Notes under the pieces: model-generated
Told to the model about the DNA's origin: nothing
What the model saw: only the letters and a program-made list of their open reading frames with translations
Databases searched by the model: none
Assembly: GCF_021608225.1 (NCBI RefSeq)
Contig: NZ_JAKIJS010000001.1
Location: forward strand, 744,001 to 808,000
Direction: 5' to 3'
DNA from: Pseudalkalibacillus berkeleyi
GTDB lineage: Bacteria; Bacillota; Bacilli; Bacillales; Fictibacillaceae
Length of the DNA stretch: 64,000 nucleotides
Program-made: the position numbers and the translations under genes
Shown here: piece after piece, positions 1 through 8,658 of the stretch
Numbering within the stretch: the first letter of the stretch is position 1
How the letters are laid out: every line of letters begins with the position of its first letter

Positions 1-1
1 T

Positions 2-379
2 GATGTGAACCGGATTATTGCTAGGATAGAGAACCCTGATAAGGCGAGTGCTTTAAAAGAAGAAAGTGTAGAAGTCTTTTCAAAGTTCACATCAACAATA
101 ATGCTGCTTGAGGCAATGATTAAATCACCTCATGTAATGAAGTTGTTCGCGAGTCAAGATCATGCACTATCTGAAATTGTTGTCCAAAATGGAGCACATA
201 CTGGAAAGCCAATTAAACGAATGGAATTTTTAGGTGATACGATTATTGCACGGATTTTCCGTGATAATGAATCCATCGTCCCTCACGGCGATACTGTATT
301 GAAACTAGGTGATCGATTGATTGTAACCGGGAGCAAAGAATCTGTCGATCGTTTGAAATCACGTATATATGCTGGTTAA
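2..379 (+). CDS. C-terminal end of a CPA2-type cation:proton antiporter (TrkA-like domains), 5' truncated
   Basis: The reading frame is open to the left window edge, so only the last ~125 residues are present. They look like the end of a regulatory RCK/TrkA-N domain followed by a complete TrkA-C domain (ISEIVVQ-like strand, then GDTVLKLGDRLIVTGSK). Such tails sit on Kef/CPA2 monovalent cation/proton antiporters of the membrane. In B. subtilis the antiporter yjbQ lies a few genes before fabI, and fabI follows here, so a YjbQ orthologue is likely. The membrane part is outside the window, so ion specificity cannot be judged. Confidence 0.75.
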   Translation, partial: DVNRIIARIENPDKASALKEESVEVFSKFTSTIMLLEAMIKSPHVMKLFASQDHALSEIVVQNGAHTGKPIKRMEFLGDTIIARIFRDNESIVPHGDTVLKLGDRLIVTGSKESVDRLKSRIYAG

Positions 380-383
380 TACA

Positions 384-418
384 ATGCCTTATTAGAGTGA
401 TGAACTCTAATAAGGTAT
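384..418. terminator. Bidirectional terminator hairpin
   Basis: A ~15 bp stem (arms ATGCCTTATTAGAGT and its near-perfect complement, one G-T pair) around a 5-nt loop lies between the antiporter gene and the convergent glycosyltransferase gene. It is A-rich on one side and T-rich on the other. Confidence 0.75.
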
Positions 419-1210
419 TTATTTTGGAATTAAATCCTTAACAAGCTTATAACCATCACCTGTCATCATGAAAATCGGTTCATATTTGTTCCCCCAACGA
501 ACTAAAGCGTCTCTAACAATCCATTCTACGATATCGGCATACAGCTCTCTTTTGTTGGTTGAATTAGTATCATGTAGACGATAATTGTATATGACTTTGT
601 CAATCCAGTGATATTTGTACTTCTCAATTAATAAGAGGAACATTCTCAAATCCTCAGCATGTCTCCCGTTATACGGATCATCAATAGGCCAACCACCAAA
701 TTCAAGTATATGTTCAGTTTTATAGAATTTCTGCCAAGGAAACAAATTAGCTTTTAGGATCTCATAACGACTAGCAAATGATTTACCCCAATCAGGATTG
801 CGTACAATGTGTGAACGTGAAAAGTTTCTATTTTCATTAAAAACTTTCACATTACCAATGATCAGTGCGACTTCTTCAGAAACAGTTTTAGTCTCCTTCA
901 ATAACAATTCTAGACTGTTTTCACAAAGCCAATCATCACTATCTAGCATCAAAAAAAAGTCAGTATTGATTTTACGAATGGCAATATTCATACTTTGAGA
1001 TTGACCTACATTCTTCTGATTATGAATAACTTGAACGCGCGGGTCTTTCAAGTAATCGGAAATTAACAATAAGCTATCATCCGTAGAAGCATCATTGACA
1101 ATTATTAATTCCCAGTTTTGGTGTGACTGATTGAAAACACTTTCGACCGCTTCTTTTAAATAATTACCCGGGTTGTATGAAGGTATAACCACGGTCACCA
1201 TATCTTTCAT
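419..1210 (-). CDS. Family 2 glycosyltransferase (paralogue group A)
   Basis: GT-A fold glycosyltransferase of ~263 residues. The N-terminus has the GT2 signature VTVVIPSYNPG, then VNDASTDDS, and the metal/nucleotide-binding LDSDDW near residue 95. The C-terminal half has GGWPIDDPYNGRHAEDLRM, typical of the acceptor/catalytic region. It probably transfers a sugar from a nucleotide sugar to a growing surface glycan in the cytoplasm. It is a clear paralogue of the genes at 4697 and 5500 but lies on the opposite strand. An in-frame GTG at 1222 is possible; the ATG at 1210 has better spacing from GAAGGGTG. Donor and acceptor cannot be read from sequence. Confidence 0.85.
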   Translation of the reverse strand: MKDMVTVVIPSYNPGNYLKEAVESVFNQSHQNWELIIVNDASTDDSLLLISDYLKDPRVQVIHNQKNVGQSQSMNIAIRKINTDFFLMLDSDDWLCENSLELLLKETKTVSEEVALIIGNVKVFNENRNFSRSHIVRNPDWGKSFASRYEILKANLFPWQKFYKTEHILEFGGWPIDDPYNGRHAEDLRMFLLLIEKYKYHWIDKVIYNYRLHDTNSTNKRELYADIVEWIVRDALVRWGNKYEPIFMMTGDGYKLVKDLIPK

Positions 1211-1415
1211 TAACACCAACACCCTTCACTTTTTTGGTGTTTTATACAATTGTAGTTTCAACAGGCGTTCAATTACTTTATGATCAACTGTCGTCAATAC
1301 AATATATGTAAAGGAAGATGTATAATCACTTAACTATTTCTCCCATATATTTTATGAAATAGAAATAGATCCCGGAGATTATTTTTGATTAAAGGAAATT
1401 CGTGATATACTCAAA

Positions 1416-1432
1416 TTAAGACTAGGTCATAA
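1416..1432 (+). promoter_or_regulatory. Candidate FapR operator in front of fabI
   Basis: The 17-mer TTAAGACTAGGTCATAA has dyad symmetry (TTAnGACnnnGTCnTAA) and resembles the FapR operator consensus TTAGTACCTGGTACTAA. It directly follows a -10-like TATACT (1406-1411). FapR, the malonyl-CoA-sensing repressor, controls fabI in B. subtilis, so the position fits. The assignment rests on motif similarity only. Confidence 0.55.
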
Positions 1433-1468
1433 GAACAAATCATATACGATCAATAGGAGGATGAACGA

Positions 1469-2245
1469 ATGAATCTTTCATTAGAAAACCGTACATATGT
1501 AATTATGGGCGTTGCGAACAAACGAAGTATTGCCTGGGGGATTGCACGATCTTTAAGTAATGCTGGTGCACGTCTTGTTTTCACTTATGCAGGTGAACGT
1601 TTCGAGAAAAATGTTAGAGATTTGGCAGAATCCTTAGAAAGAAGTGATTCGTTAGTCATCCCTTGTGATGTCACGGATGATGAACAAATTAAAGAAGCTT
1701 TTGGTCGAATTAAAGAAGAAGTTGGAGTGATCCACGGTGTCGCTCACTGTATCGCTTTCGCTAATGTGGAAGAATTGAAAGGTGAATACTTAAACACAAC
1801 GCGAGATGGATTCTTATTAGCACATAATATCAGCTCCTACTCGTTAACGGCTGTAGCGAAGGAAGCACGTCAGTTAATGACAGAAGGTGGAAGTATCATG
1901 ACAATGACGTATCTCGGAGGAGAACGTGTTGTGAATAACTATAACGTGATGGGTGTTGCGAAGGCATCCCTTGATGCGAGTATGAAATATCTTGCGAATG
2001 ATTTGGGCAAAGATGGCATCCGAGTAAATGCAATTTCTGCAGGTCCTATTCGTACATTAGCTGCAAAAGGTGTCGGAGATTTCAACAGCATCTTAAAAGA
2101 CATCGAGGAAAGAGCGCCACTTCGTCGCACGACAACAACAGAAGAGGTGGGAGATACTGCACTCTTCTTGATGAGTGATTTATCTAGGGGATTGACAGGA
2201 GAGATGCTTCATATCGATAGTGGTTTCCATATCTTAGGGAGATAA
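1469..2245 (+). CDS. fabI: Enoyl-[acyl-carrier-protein] reductase (NADH), FabI
   Basis: FabI catalyses the last reduction of each fatty-acid elongation cycle (trans-2-enoyl-ACP to acyl-ACP) in the cytoplasm. The 258-residue protein has full family length. It has the unusual FabI-type nucleotide loop (GVANKRSIAWGIA, ~14-26) and the Tyr148/Tyr158/Lys165 triad (Y-x6-K). AGGAGG precedes the ATG. It is a single-gene unit with its own promoter region, a candidate FapR operator and a following terminator. In B. subtilis fabI lies next to the cotO-cotZ-cotY coat cluster; here the glycan block follows instead. Confidence 0.97.
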   Translation: MNLSLENRTYVIMGVANKRSIAWGIARSLSNAGARLVFTYAGERFEKNVRDLAESLERSDSLVIPCDVTDDEQIKEAFGRIKEEVGVIHGVAHCIAFANVEELKGEYLNTTRDGFLLAHNISSYSLTAVAKEARQLMTEGGSIMTMTYLGGERVVNNYNVMGVAKASLDASMKYLANDLGKDGIRVNAISAGPIRTLAAKGVGDFNSILKDIEERAPLRRTTTTEEVGDTALFLMSDLSRGLTGEMLHIDSGFHILGR

Positions 2246-2263
2246 AAGTAATAATAAGTTTGT

Positions 2264-2290
2264 AAAAGCATCCAGTAGGATGCTTTTTTT
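2264..2290 (+). terminator. Rho-independent terminator of fabI
   Basis: Stem AAAGCATCC / GGATGCTTT around loop AGTA, followed by a run of T. Confidence 0.88.
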
Positions 2291-2427
2291 GGTTTGAGGG
2301 CTTTTTTACATATCATTGCGCTCCTATTTGGGCATTATATTTTATCTTACGCAAGCAAAAAGCCTATACAGATAGTTAAATGCGGAATAGAGTAAATTAT
2401 CATGACATTGTCAGGGGGGTGTTTGTA

Positions 2428-3111
2428 TTGCTTGAACAAGGAGAAGAACGGTTATTAGTAATCGCCCCACACGCGGATGATGAGGTACTTGGTTGTGGTG
2501 GACTCATTGAAAAGGCATGTAGATTTGGTAATGATGTGAAAGTCATTATCGGATCAGTTGGAGATATTGCATTTCGCCATAAAGAAAACGGGGTTATTGG
2601 AGCGGAGACTAGGAAAAAGGAACTTGAAGAGGCATTATACTACCTAGGGTGCCACGATTATGACATTATGTTCAAAGACAAGGAAAGTGCGATGGATACA
2701 ATCCCAAGAAATCAGATTGTAACAAAATTGGATGATGTAATTACTTGTTTTGAACCGACCATGGCTCTGATTCCTTACCCTAGTTACCATCAAGATCACC
2801 AAGTATTGTTCAATGCCTCCATGGCCAGTTTAAGGCCAGAACCGAAGAAAAGACCTAGATTAATTGCTATGTACGAGTATCCGCTTATTGTATGGCAATA
2901 CCCAAAGGTCAATGATGTTGGGGAACTTTATCTAGATATCACTGATTCCATTGATAAGAAAATAGAAGCATTTTGTAAACATAAATCCCAGATCCGTTCC
3001 AGTGACTATTTGCTATCTCCTGAAAAAATCAAGAAATGGGCTGAAACGAGAGGAATGGAAGTTGGGGTTCAATATGCAGAGAAATATCATCTCTTACGTG
3101 CACTCCTTTAA
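2428..3111 (+). CDS. PIG-L family (LmbE-like) sugar N-deacetylase
   Basis: Zinc-dependent deacetylase of the PIG-L/LmbE/BshB superfamily, ~227 residues. The metal site is visible as HADDE (15-19; family form H[PA]DDE) and HQDH (121-124). Family members remove an acetyl group from GlcNAc-type sugars on lipids, thiol precursors or polysaccharides. Among glycosyltransferases it probably deacetylates an amino sugar of the glycan or its precursor. The first ATG (2380) has no ribosome site; the TTG at 2428 follows a strong AGGGGGG by 7 nt, so that start is chosen. The substrate is unknown. Confidence 0.85.
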   Translation: MLEQGEERLLVIAPHADDEVLGCGGLIEKACRFGNDVKVIIGSVGDIAFRHKENGVIGAETRKKELEEALYYLGCHDYDIMFKDKESAMDTIPRNQIVTKLDDVITCFEPTMALIPYPSYHQDHQVLFNASMASLRPEPKKRPRLIAMYEYPLIVWQYPKVNDVGELYLDITDSIDKKIEAFCKHKSQIRSSDYLLSPEKIKKWAETRGMEVGVQYAEKYHLLRALL

Positions 3112-3141
3112 TAAAGATGAAAGAACAGAAGAGGGATTCAA

Positions 3142-4062
3142 TTGAAAGTGATGATCACGGGTGGTTGTGGATTCATCGGGTCACACCTTACCGAGTATTT
3201 TATCAAGATGAATTATTCAGTAATCGTAATAGACAATTTACGATCAGGCAATTTCAAGATAAAGGCACCAAATGTGAAATATTATGAAATTGATTATCGC
3301 TCAAAAAAGGTGGATCAAGTCTTTAAATTGGAAGCACCTGATTATGTGATCCATCTAGCTGCGCAAATTGATGTAAAAAGCTCCAATGATGATCCATTGT
3401 ACGATGCTAATATGAATATTATTGGAACGATTAATCTTCTTCAATTATGTAAAATCCATAATGTTAAGCGGTTTGTATTTGCGTCAACTTCGGCTGTATA
3501 TGGGAATCAAGGGCAAGGTCCTGTTAATGAAACAGCTAAACTACAACCGATATCGTTCTATGGTGTTTCTAAGCTTTCTTCTGAACTTTACATTCAACAA
3601 TTCAGTCATCAATTCTCTCTTCCTTACACAATTTTCAGATATTCCAATGTATATGGACCACGTCAGCGTTCTGATAACGAAGGTGGTGTCATTCCAATTT
3701 TCGTTAAAAATCTGAATAAAGGTATCCACCCCATCATTTTCGGAGATGGTTCCCAAACTAGAGATTTCATCCATGTTCATGATGTCGCTCATGCAAATTA
3801 TTTAGCTTTACAGAGTGAAGAAAACACAATTATGAATATCAGTAGCAATCATTCCACATCAATTACGGACCTATATGAAATCATTTCAAAGATATGTGAT
3901 GAACCTGTAGAACCCATATATGAGATACAACGTAGCGGAGATATTTTATTCAGTCAGTTAGACAATATCAAAGCTTTTGAAAAATTAGGATGGAGACCAC
4001 AAAAGTCACTGGAAGAAGGAATTATTGAAATGAGTAAGTACGTGAAATCAATAGGTGGTTAG
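3142..4062 (+). CDS. NAD-dependent nucleotide-sugar epimerase/dehydratase (extended SDR)
   Basis: Extended short-chain dehydrogenase/reductase of 306 residues. It has the NAD-binding GGCGFIG (~7-13), an FASTSAVYG strand, catalytic YGVSK (Tyr-x3-Lys) and the GDGSQTRDFIHVHDVA segment of NDP-sugar epimerases. It resembles GalE/UDP-glucuronate epimerase-type enzymes acting on UDP-sugars, but the exact substrate is not clear. It starts at TTG behind AGAGGG and is followed after 15 nt by the methyltransferase, so deacetylase, epimerase, methyltransferase and two glycosyltransferases appear to form one operon. Confidence 0.85.
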   Translation: MKVMITGGCGFIGSHLTEYFIKMNYSVIVIDNLRSGNFKIKAPNVKYYEIDYRSKKVDQVFKLEAPDYVIHLAAQIDVKSSNDDPLYDANMNIIGTINLLQLCKIHNVKRFVFASTSAVYGNQGQGPVNETAKLQPISFYGVSKLSSELYIQQFSHQFSLPYTIFRYSNVYGPRQRSDNEGGVIPIFVKNLNKGIHPIIFGDGSQTRDFIHVHDVAHANYLALQSEENTIMNISSNHSTSITDLYEIISKICDEPVEPIYEIQRSGDILFSQLDNIKAFEKLGWRPQKSLEEGIIEMSKYVKSIGG

Positions 4063-4077
4063 CAAGGAGGACGCAAT

Positions 4078-4716
4078 ATGAAATCTTATCCGAATCGGCC
4101 TGTAAGTAGGAGTTTCGGTTTTGACAGAGGTCAGCCGGTAGACCGATATTTTATTGATCAATTTCTAGAGAAAAACAAGGTCCATATTACAGGGGAATTA
4201 CTAGAAATAGGGGATGCCTCCTATTCAAAGAAATTTGGTCGGGATGTAGAATCATTTGATGTGTTAGACATCAAAGAACATGAAGAGGTAACGTTAATAG
4301 GGAACTTAGAAACGGGAGAAAATTTGCCATCAAACAGATTTGATTGTTTTATTCTAACGCAGGTGATCCATCTTCTATACGATCTTAAGGGTGCATCAGA
4401 AATGGCGATGGACGTTTTAAAGCCTGGGGGCACTTTGCTCGTTACGGTTCCCGGAATAAGTCAGAGTTGTAAAACGAAAACATATGGAGATTATTGGCGG
4501 TTTACGAATATGTCTTTGAAACGGTTATTCCAAGATTTAGAGGTTGTAGAAAGTGTTGATGTGAGCAGTTATGGAAATTTGCCGACTGCACAAGCATTTC
4601 TTGAAGGAAGAGCTTCTCATGAATTGAACCGAAGTGCCTTTTCATTTCATGACCCTCATTATGAAGTGATTATGGGAGCGGTCATCAAAAAGTCGGATGA
4701 AATACATGGGTCCTAG
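4078..4716 (+). CDS. Class I SAM-dependent methyltransferase
   Basis: A 212-residue protein with a Rossmann methyltransferase pattern: LLEIGDASYSKKF (a degenerate motif I where E-x-G-x-G is usual), acidic post-I strand FDVLDI, the motif IV-like FDCFILTQVIHLLYD and the post-IV LKPGGTLLVTVPG. AAGGAGG precedes the ATG. Its place between an NDP-sugar epimerase and glycosyltransferases suggests O-methylation of a glycan sugar. Its 3' end overlaps the next gene by 20 nt, indicating translational coupling. Substrate unknown. Confidence 0.8.
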   Translation: MKSYPNRPVSRSFGFDRGQPVDRYFIDQFLEKNKVHITGELLEIGDASYSKKFGRDVESFDVLDIKEHEEVTLIGNLETGENLPSNRFDCFILTQVIHLLYDLKGASEMAMDVLKPGGTLLVTVPGISQSCKTKTYGDYWRFTNMSLKRLFQDLEVVESVDVSSYGNLPTAQAFLEGRASHELNRSAFSFHDPHYEVIMGAVIKKSDEIHGS

Positions 4717-5503
4717 TAAAGTGACGGTTCTGACAGCTTCGTACAATCCAGGACACTACTTAAAGGAAGCAGTGGAATCTGTCCGTAATCAAACGTATGA
4801 GCATTGGAGGCATGTAATTGTTGATGATGCTTCAACTGACTCAAGTCTTAAAATAATTCAGGAACATTTGAATGACCCACGGGTGACACTCGTAAAGAAT
4901 GCTACGAATTTAGGACAATCAAAAACACAAAACAAGGGACTTGCCGTGATCGACACACCTTATACTCTCATGTTGGATAGCGATGACTTGCTTGTTCATG
5001 ACGCAATTGAATGCTTACTTACAGAAAGCGAAAAAGTGGCTGATGAAGTTGCTCTCATTTGTGGCAAGAAGGAGGTTTTCTATTATTTTGATCATAAAGT
5101 TCTTGGGAAATATGTAGATCATAATGAACTTCAATACAGTGATCGTTATTCGTTTTTGTTAGAAAATTATGTGCCTTACCCTAGATTTTATAGGACTGAT
5201 GCTTTAAAGGCTGTTGGGGGCTGGCCAACAGATGATCCTTACGAAGGTAGGTATTTGGAAGATCGAAGAATGGACTTACGACTCTTAGAAAAATATTCAT
5301 TCCACTGGATGGATCGTTTACTATATCGTTACCGTAAACATGAATCGACACTGACTTCTAAATTTGATGTGATGAATGAGATGATTGAATGGAACGTACG
5401 GGATGCATTAAGACGTTGGGGAGATCATTATGATCCGATTTTTAGTATGAAAAACGGGTGGAAAGTCCTTGATAAGCTTGTAGAAAAAGGTGAGAAGGAA
5501 TGA
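4697..5503 (+). CDS. Family 2 glycosyltransferase (paralogue group A)
   Basis: GT-A glycosyltransferase of 268 residues with VTVLTASYNPG, VDDASTDSS, LDSDD (DxD-like metal site) and GGWPTDDPYEGRYLEDRRMD. Highly similar in layout to the products at 419 (minus) and 5500, including the shared C-terminal EWnVRDALRRWG motif. It overlaps the methyltransferase by 20 nt and the next glycosyltransferase by 4 nt. A second in-frame ATG at 4706 is an alternative start. It probably adds one residue of the surface glycan repeat. Confidence 0.87.
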   Translation: MKYMGPSKVTVLTASYNPGHYLKEAVESVRNQTYEHWRHVIVDDASTDSSLKIIQEHLNDPRVTLVKNATNLGQSKTQNKGLAVIDTPYTLMLDSDDLLVHDAIECLLTESEKVADEVALICGKKEVFYYFDHKVLGKYVDHNELQYSDRYSFLLENYVPYPRFYRTDALKAVGGWPTDDPYEGRYLEDRRMDLRLLEKYSFHWMDRLLYRYRKHESTLTSKFDVMNEMIEWNVRDALRRWGDHYDPIFSMKNGWKVLDKLVEKGEKE

Positions 5504-6309
5504 AGGCATTAGTTACGGTACTGACTCCTTTCTATAATCCAGGAAAACGATTTCTTAAAGAAGCGCTTGATAGTGTGTTTTCTCAAACGTTTACAAGATG
5601 GAAATTAATACTTGTAGATGATGCGTCAACGGATGATTCCATAATGGGCATTCGAGATTATCTGGATGATCCTAGGGTTTCATTGATTAAAAATCGTGAA
5701 AATCTAGGTCAATCCAAATCACAGAATATAGGTTTAGATGAGATCGATACACCATACATCGTAAAGTTGGATAGTGATGATTGGTTTTTCCCGCATACAA
5801 TAGAGGTTCTATTAAAAGAGATGGAGAGCGCTTCTGAAGATGTGGCGTTAATTTGGGGAAATAAAACGGATGTTTACGAAGATCGTGACGGGAACACTTG
5901 TCTGACAGTCCCTAGGTACGGAGGAGCATCATACGAAGATAAATATGAATTCATTTTATCGAATGATGTGCCTTTCCCGAGATTCTATCGGACGGCAGCT
6001 CTAAAGTCGGTAGGCGGTTGGCCTACTGATGATCCTTGGGAAGGAAGAGTGATGGAAGATCGGCGAATCGACATTCGATTGATTGAAAACTATAAAATTC
6101 ATTGGATTGATGAAATGCTATACAACTACAGGCAACACCCATTCAATGCGACGAAGAAATTGGACCTATATAATGAAGTCTTCGAATGGCACATTTATGA
6201 CACGTTGGTAAGGTGGGGGAACGAATACCGACCGAAATTCAAATATCGATGTGGCTGGAAACAATTAGCTGAACTTATTCCTAATAAAGGTAAAAATTTA
6301 TTCGATTAA
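5500..6309 (+). CDS. Family 2 glycosyltransferase (paralogue group A)
   Basis: Third member of the group, 269 residues, with VTVLTPFYNPG, VDDASTDDS, LDSDDW and GGWPTDDPWEGRVMEDRR. The ATGA overlap with the preceding gene and GAAGGA ribosome site show coupling. The tandem arrangement with 4697 implies local duplication and divergence, so donor or linkage specificity may differ. Confidence 0.87.
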   Translation: MKALVTVLTPFYNPGKRFLKEALDSVFSQTFTRWKLILVDDASTDDSIMGIRDYLDDPRVSLIKNRENLGQSKSQNIGLDEIDTPYIVKLDSDDWFFPHTIEVLLKEMESASEDVALIWGNKTDVYEDRDGNTCLTVPRYGGASYEDKYEFILSNDVPFPRFYRTAALKSVGGWPTDDPWEGRVMEDRRIDIRLIENYKIHWIDEMLYNYRQHPFNATKKLDLYNEVFEWHIYDTLVRWGNEYRPKFKYRCGWKQLAELIPNKGKNLFD

Positions 6310-6348
6310 ACATATAATTGTGTAAAACGGTCATTGGAGAGGATTGTT

Positions 6349-7479
6349 TTGAAATTCGATTGGTTAATTATTGGTGCTGGATTTTCTGGTTGTGTGCTTG
6401 CTGAACAAATTGCGAATCGTATGAATCAGAAAGTTTTAATTATAGAAAAAAGGGATCATATTGGTGGAAATGCGTATGACTGTTATGATCCCCATGGCAT
6501 CCTCGTCCATCAGTATGGTCCACATCTTTTCCATACAAATTCCAAAAAAGTTTGGCATTATTTAACTCAATTTACTGATTGGACATGTTATCAACATCAC
6601 GTGTTAGCTGTCATTGATGGAAAGACAGTCCCGGTTCCATTCAATTTAAATGCACTACGTTCATTGTTCCCTATCAAATATGCCGATCGATTAGAAGAGA
6701 AGCTTACCAAACAATATGGGTTTGGGAAGAAAGTTCCTATTCTAGAATTGATGGATGTAGCGGATGAGGAAATGAAGGAACTAGCGGAGTATATATACAA
6801 AAATGTCTTCTACGGATACACAGTTAAGCAATGGGGAATGAAGCCTGATGAACTTGACCGTTCTGTCATGGCAAGAGTCCCTATTCACATCAGTAGAGAC
6901 AATCGTTATTTTCAAGATCAGTATCAAGGCGTCCCTATGCTTGGTTATAAGTCAATGTTTAATAATATGATATCCCATCCAAACATTAAAGTATTACTGA
7001 AAACAGATTACGATGAGGTTAAGGAATACTTTCATTCTACTAATATGATATACACAGGTCCGATTGACGCGTTTTTTGACTATAAATTTGGCAAACTCCC
7101 CTATCGTAGTTTGAACTTTACAGCACGCCACCTACATAATTGCACATCTTACCAACCAGTTGCGCAAGTGAATTACCCAAATAATTATGAGTTCACAAGA
7201 ATTACAGAATACAAAAAAATAACGGGTCAAAACGTGCCTGGAACAACAATTATGCACGAAGAAGCTTGTTCCTATACCCCAGGGGTGAACGTTCCATACT
7301 ATCCGATTCCACGAAAAGAAAACAATGATTTGTATACGAAATATAAAATGGAAGCAAAGAAATTAAAGGAAAATGTACTATTCGTCGGGAGATTGGCAGA
7401 ATACAAATACTACAATATGGATCAAGTAGTCGCTAGAGCTTTACATGTGTTTGAAAATGAAATAGCCAAACAAAAATAA
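6349..7479 (+). CDS. glf: UDP-galactopyranose mutase
   Basis: FAD-dependent enzyme converting UDP-galactopyranose to UDP-galactofuranose, so the glycan likely contains Galf. The ~376-residue protein starts with the dinucleotide-binding GAGFSG (~9-14), has IEKRDHIGGNAYD, HQYGPHLFHTNSKKVW and the NYPN-YEFTRITEYK region seen in bacterial Glf proteins. The TTG at 6349 follows GGAGAGG by 6 nt and places the Rossmann strand at the N-terminus; the in-frame TTG at 6334 overlaps that site. Its substrate can come from GalE at 8659. Confidence 0.95.
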   Translation: MKFDWLIIGAGFSGCVLAEQIANRMNQKVLIIEKRDHIGGNAYDCYDPHGILVHQYGPHLFHTNSKKVWHYLTQFTDWTCYQHHVLAVIDGKTVPVPFNLNALRSLFPIKYADRLEEKLTKQYGFGKKVPILELMDVADEEMKELAEYIYKNVFYGYTVKQWGMKPDELDRSVMARVPIHISRDNRYFQDQYQGVPMLGYKSMFNNMISHPNIKVLLKTDYDEVKEYFHSTNMIYTGPIDAFFDYKFGKLPYRSLNFTARHLHNCTSYQPVAQVNYPNNYEFTRITEYKKITGQNVPGTTIMHEEACSYTPGVNVPYYPIPRKENNDLYTKYKMEAKKLKENVLFVGRLAEYKYYNMDQVVARALHVFENEIAKQK

Positions 7480-7481
7480 AG

Positions 7482-7523
7482 AAGCTGGACTCAAGCGTGA
7501 TAATTATCTTCTGAGTTCAGCTT
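7482..7523. terminator. Hairpin between convergent genes
   Basis: 12-bp stem (AAGCTGGACTCA / TGAGTTCAGCTT, one G-T pair) with an 18-nt loop between glf and the convergent decarboxylase gene. The T-run is weak on the plus side. Confidence 0.55.
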
Positions 7524-7575
7524 AATTTGAAGGTTACATGTATGAAACTAACCTGATGGTAAGTAGCAAGTAATT

Positions 7576-8526
7576 TTATAGATCATTTCGATATTCAGAT
7601 ATCATACGTTTTAATCCCTCTATTAAACTAATCTTAGGCTGCCAACCTAAAAGTTCCTTCGCTTTTGTAATGTCAGGGCATCGTTTTTGGGGATCATCGA
7701 CGGGCAGATCTTTATAAACAATTGTGCTCGAAGAATGGGTCAAAGACTTCACCAATTCAGCTACCTCGGTGATTGTGTATTCTTGTGGATGACCGATATT
7801 GAAAATCTCTCCATTTGCTATTTCATTCGTCATCATTTTCTTAAGTCCAGCAATCGTATCTTCTACGTAACAGAACGTCCGAGTTTGTTTGCCATCTCCA
7901 TATACTGTTATATCCTCGCCTTTCAAAGCTTGCATGACGAAATTGGACATGACACGTCCGTCTTTCTTCCATAGACCTGCAGAATAAGAGTTGAAGATAC
8001 GAGCGACTGTTACCTTCGTATTATAAAGCGAATGATATAAGTAGCAGTAAACTTCTCCAAGTCTTTTCGACTCATCATAACAGGCACGCGGTCCCCAGGT
8101 GTTGACATTGCCATTATAGCTTTCTTCCTGTGGATGTTGATTAGGGTTGCCATAAATCTCACTCGTACTTGAATATAGGAGCTTTGCATCATTAATCTTT
8201 GCTAGTTCCAACATATATTTTGTTCCCAATGTGTTTACTGTAATGGTTTCAAATGGAGCAGCTTGATACCATTTTGGTGATGCCGGTGAAGCGAGATGGT
8301 AAATCATTTTAATCGGTTGTAATGAAGGATGATTGATTACGGAATCATCCGTAACATCGTACTCAATATAATGAAAATTTCGATAAGCTGACAACTTGAT
8401 GATATTCTCAGCTCTACCTGTATATCCGTTATCAATTCCGGTGACTTTATGACCGCTTTCCAAAAGGTTCTCTGCAAGCGTGTTGCCAATAAAACCCGCT
8501 ACACCCGTGATTAAGATATTACTCAA
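7576..8526 (-). CDS. UDP-glucuronate decarboxylase-like (UDP-xylose synthase) SDR
   Basis: Extended SDR of ~316 residues closest in pattern to UXS enzymes, which oxidise and decarboxylate UDP-glucuronate to UDP-xylose. Visible family marks are GVAGFIG (NAD), HLASPASP, TSEIYGNPNQHPQEE, GPRACYDESKR (catalytic Tyr-x3-Lys) and ARIFNSYS. UDP-GlcA could be supplied by Ugd at 27917. The ATG at 8562 has no ribosome site; the TTG at 8526 follows AAGTGGGGA and begins just before the NAD motif. It is divergent from galE. A bifunctional UDP-4-keto-pentose activity cannot be excluded. Confidence 0.82.
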   Translation of the reverse strand: MSNILITGVAGFIGNTLAENLLESGHKVTGIDNGYTGRAENIIKLSAYRNFHYIEYDVTDDSVINHPSLQPIKMIYHLASPASPKWYQAAPFETITVNTLGTKYMLELAKINDAKLLYSSTSEIYGNPNQHPQEESYNGNVNTWGPRACYDESKRLGEVYCYLYHSLYNTKVTVARIFNSYSAGLWKKDGRVMSNFVMQALKGEDITVYGDGKQTRTFCYVEDTIAGLKKMMTNEIANGEIFNIGHPQEYTITEVAELVKSLTHSSSTIVYKDLPVDDPQKRCPDITKAKELLGWQPKISLIEGLKRMISEYRNDL

Positions 8527-8658
8527 TATATCCCCACTTCCTTCAATCGTCGACATATTCATAAAAAATCATGATGGATAATAATCTATTGATAAGTTAT
8601 GAAATATGAAGAGGTTATGATTGGGCATTTATTTTGTTGCTGGAAGAAGGTGTGATAG

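Noticed and set aside
1274-1282. SigK promoter for the first glycosyltransferase (minus strand CATAAAGTA)
   Set aside because: The -10 fits but no AC lies 16-17 nt upstream, so it was not listed as a feature.
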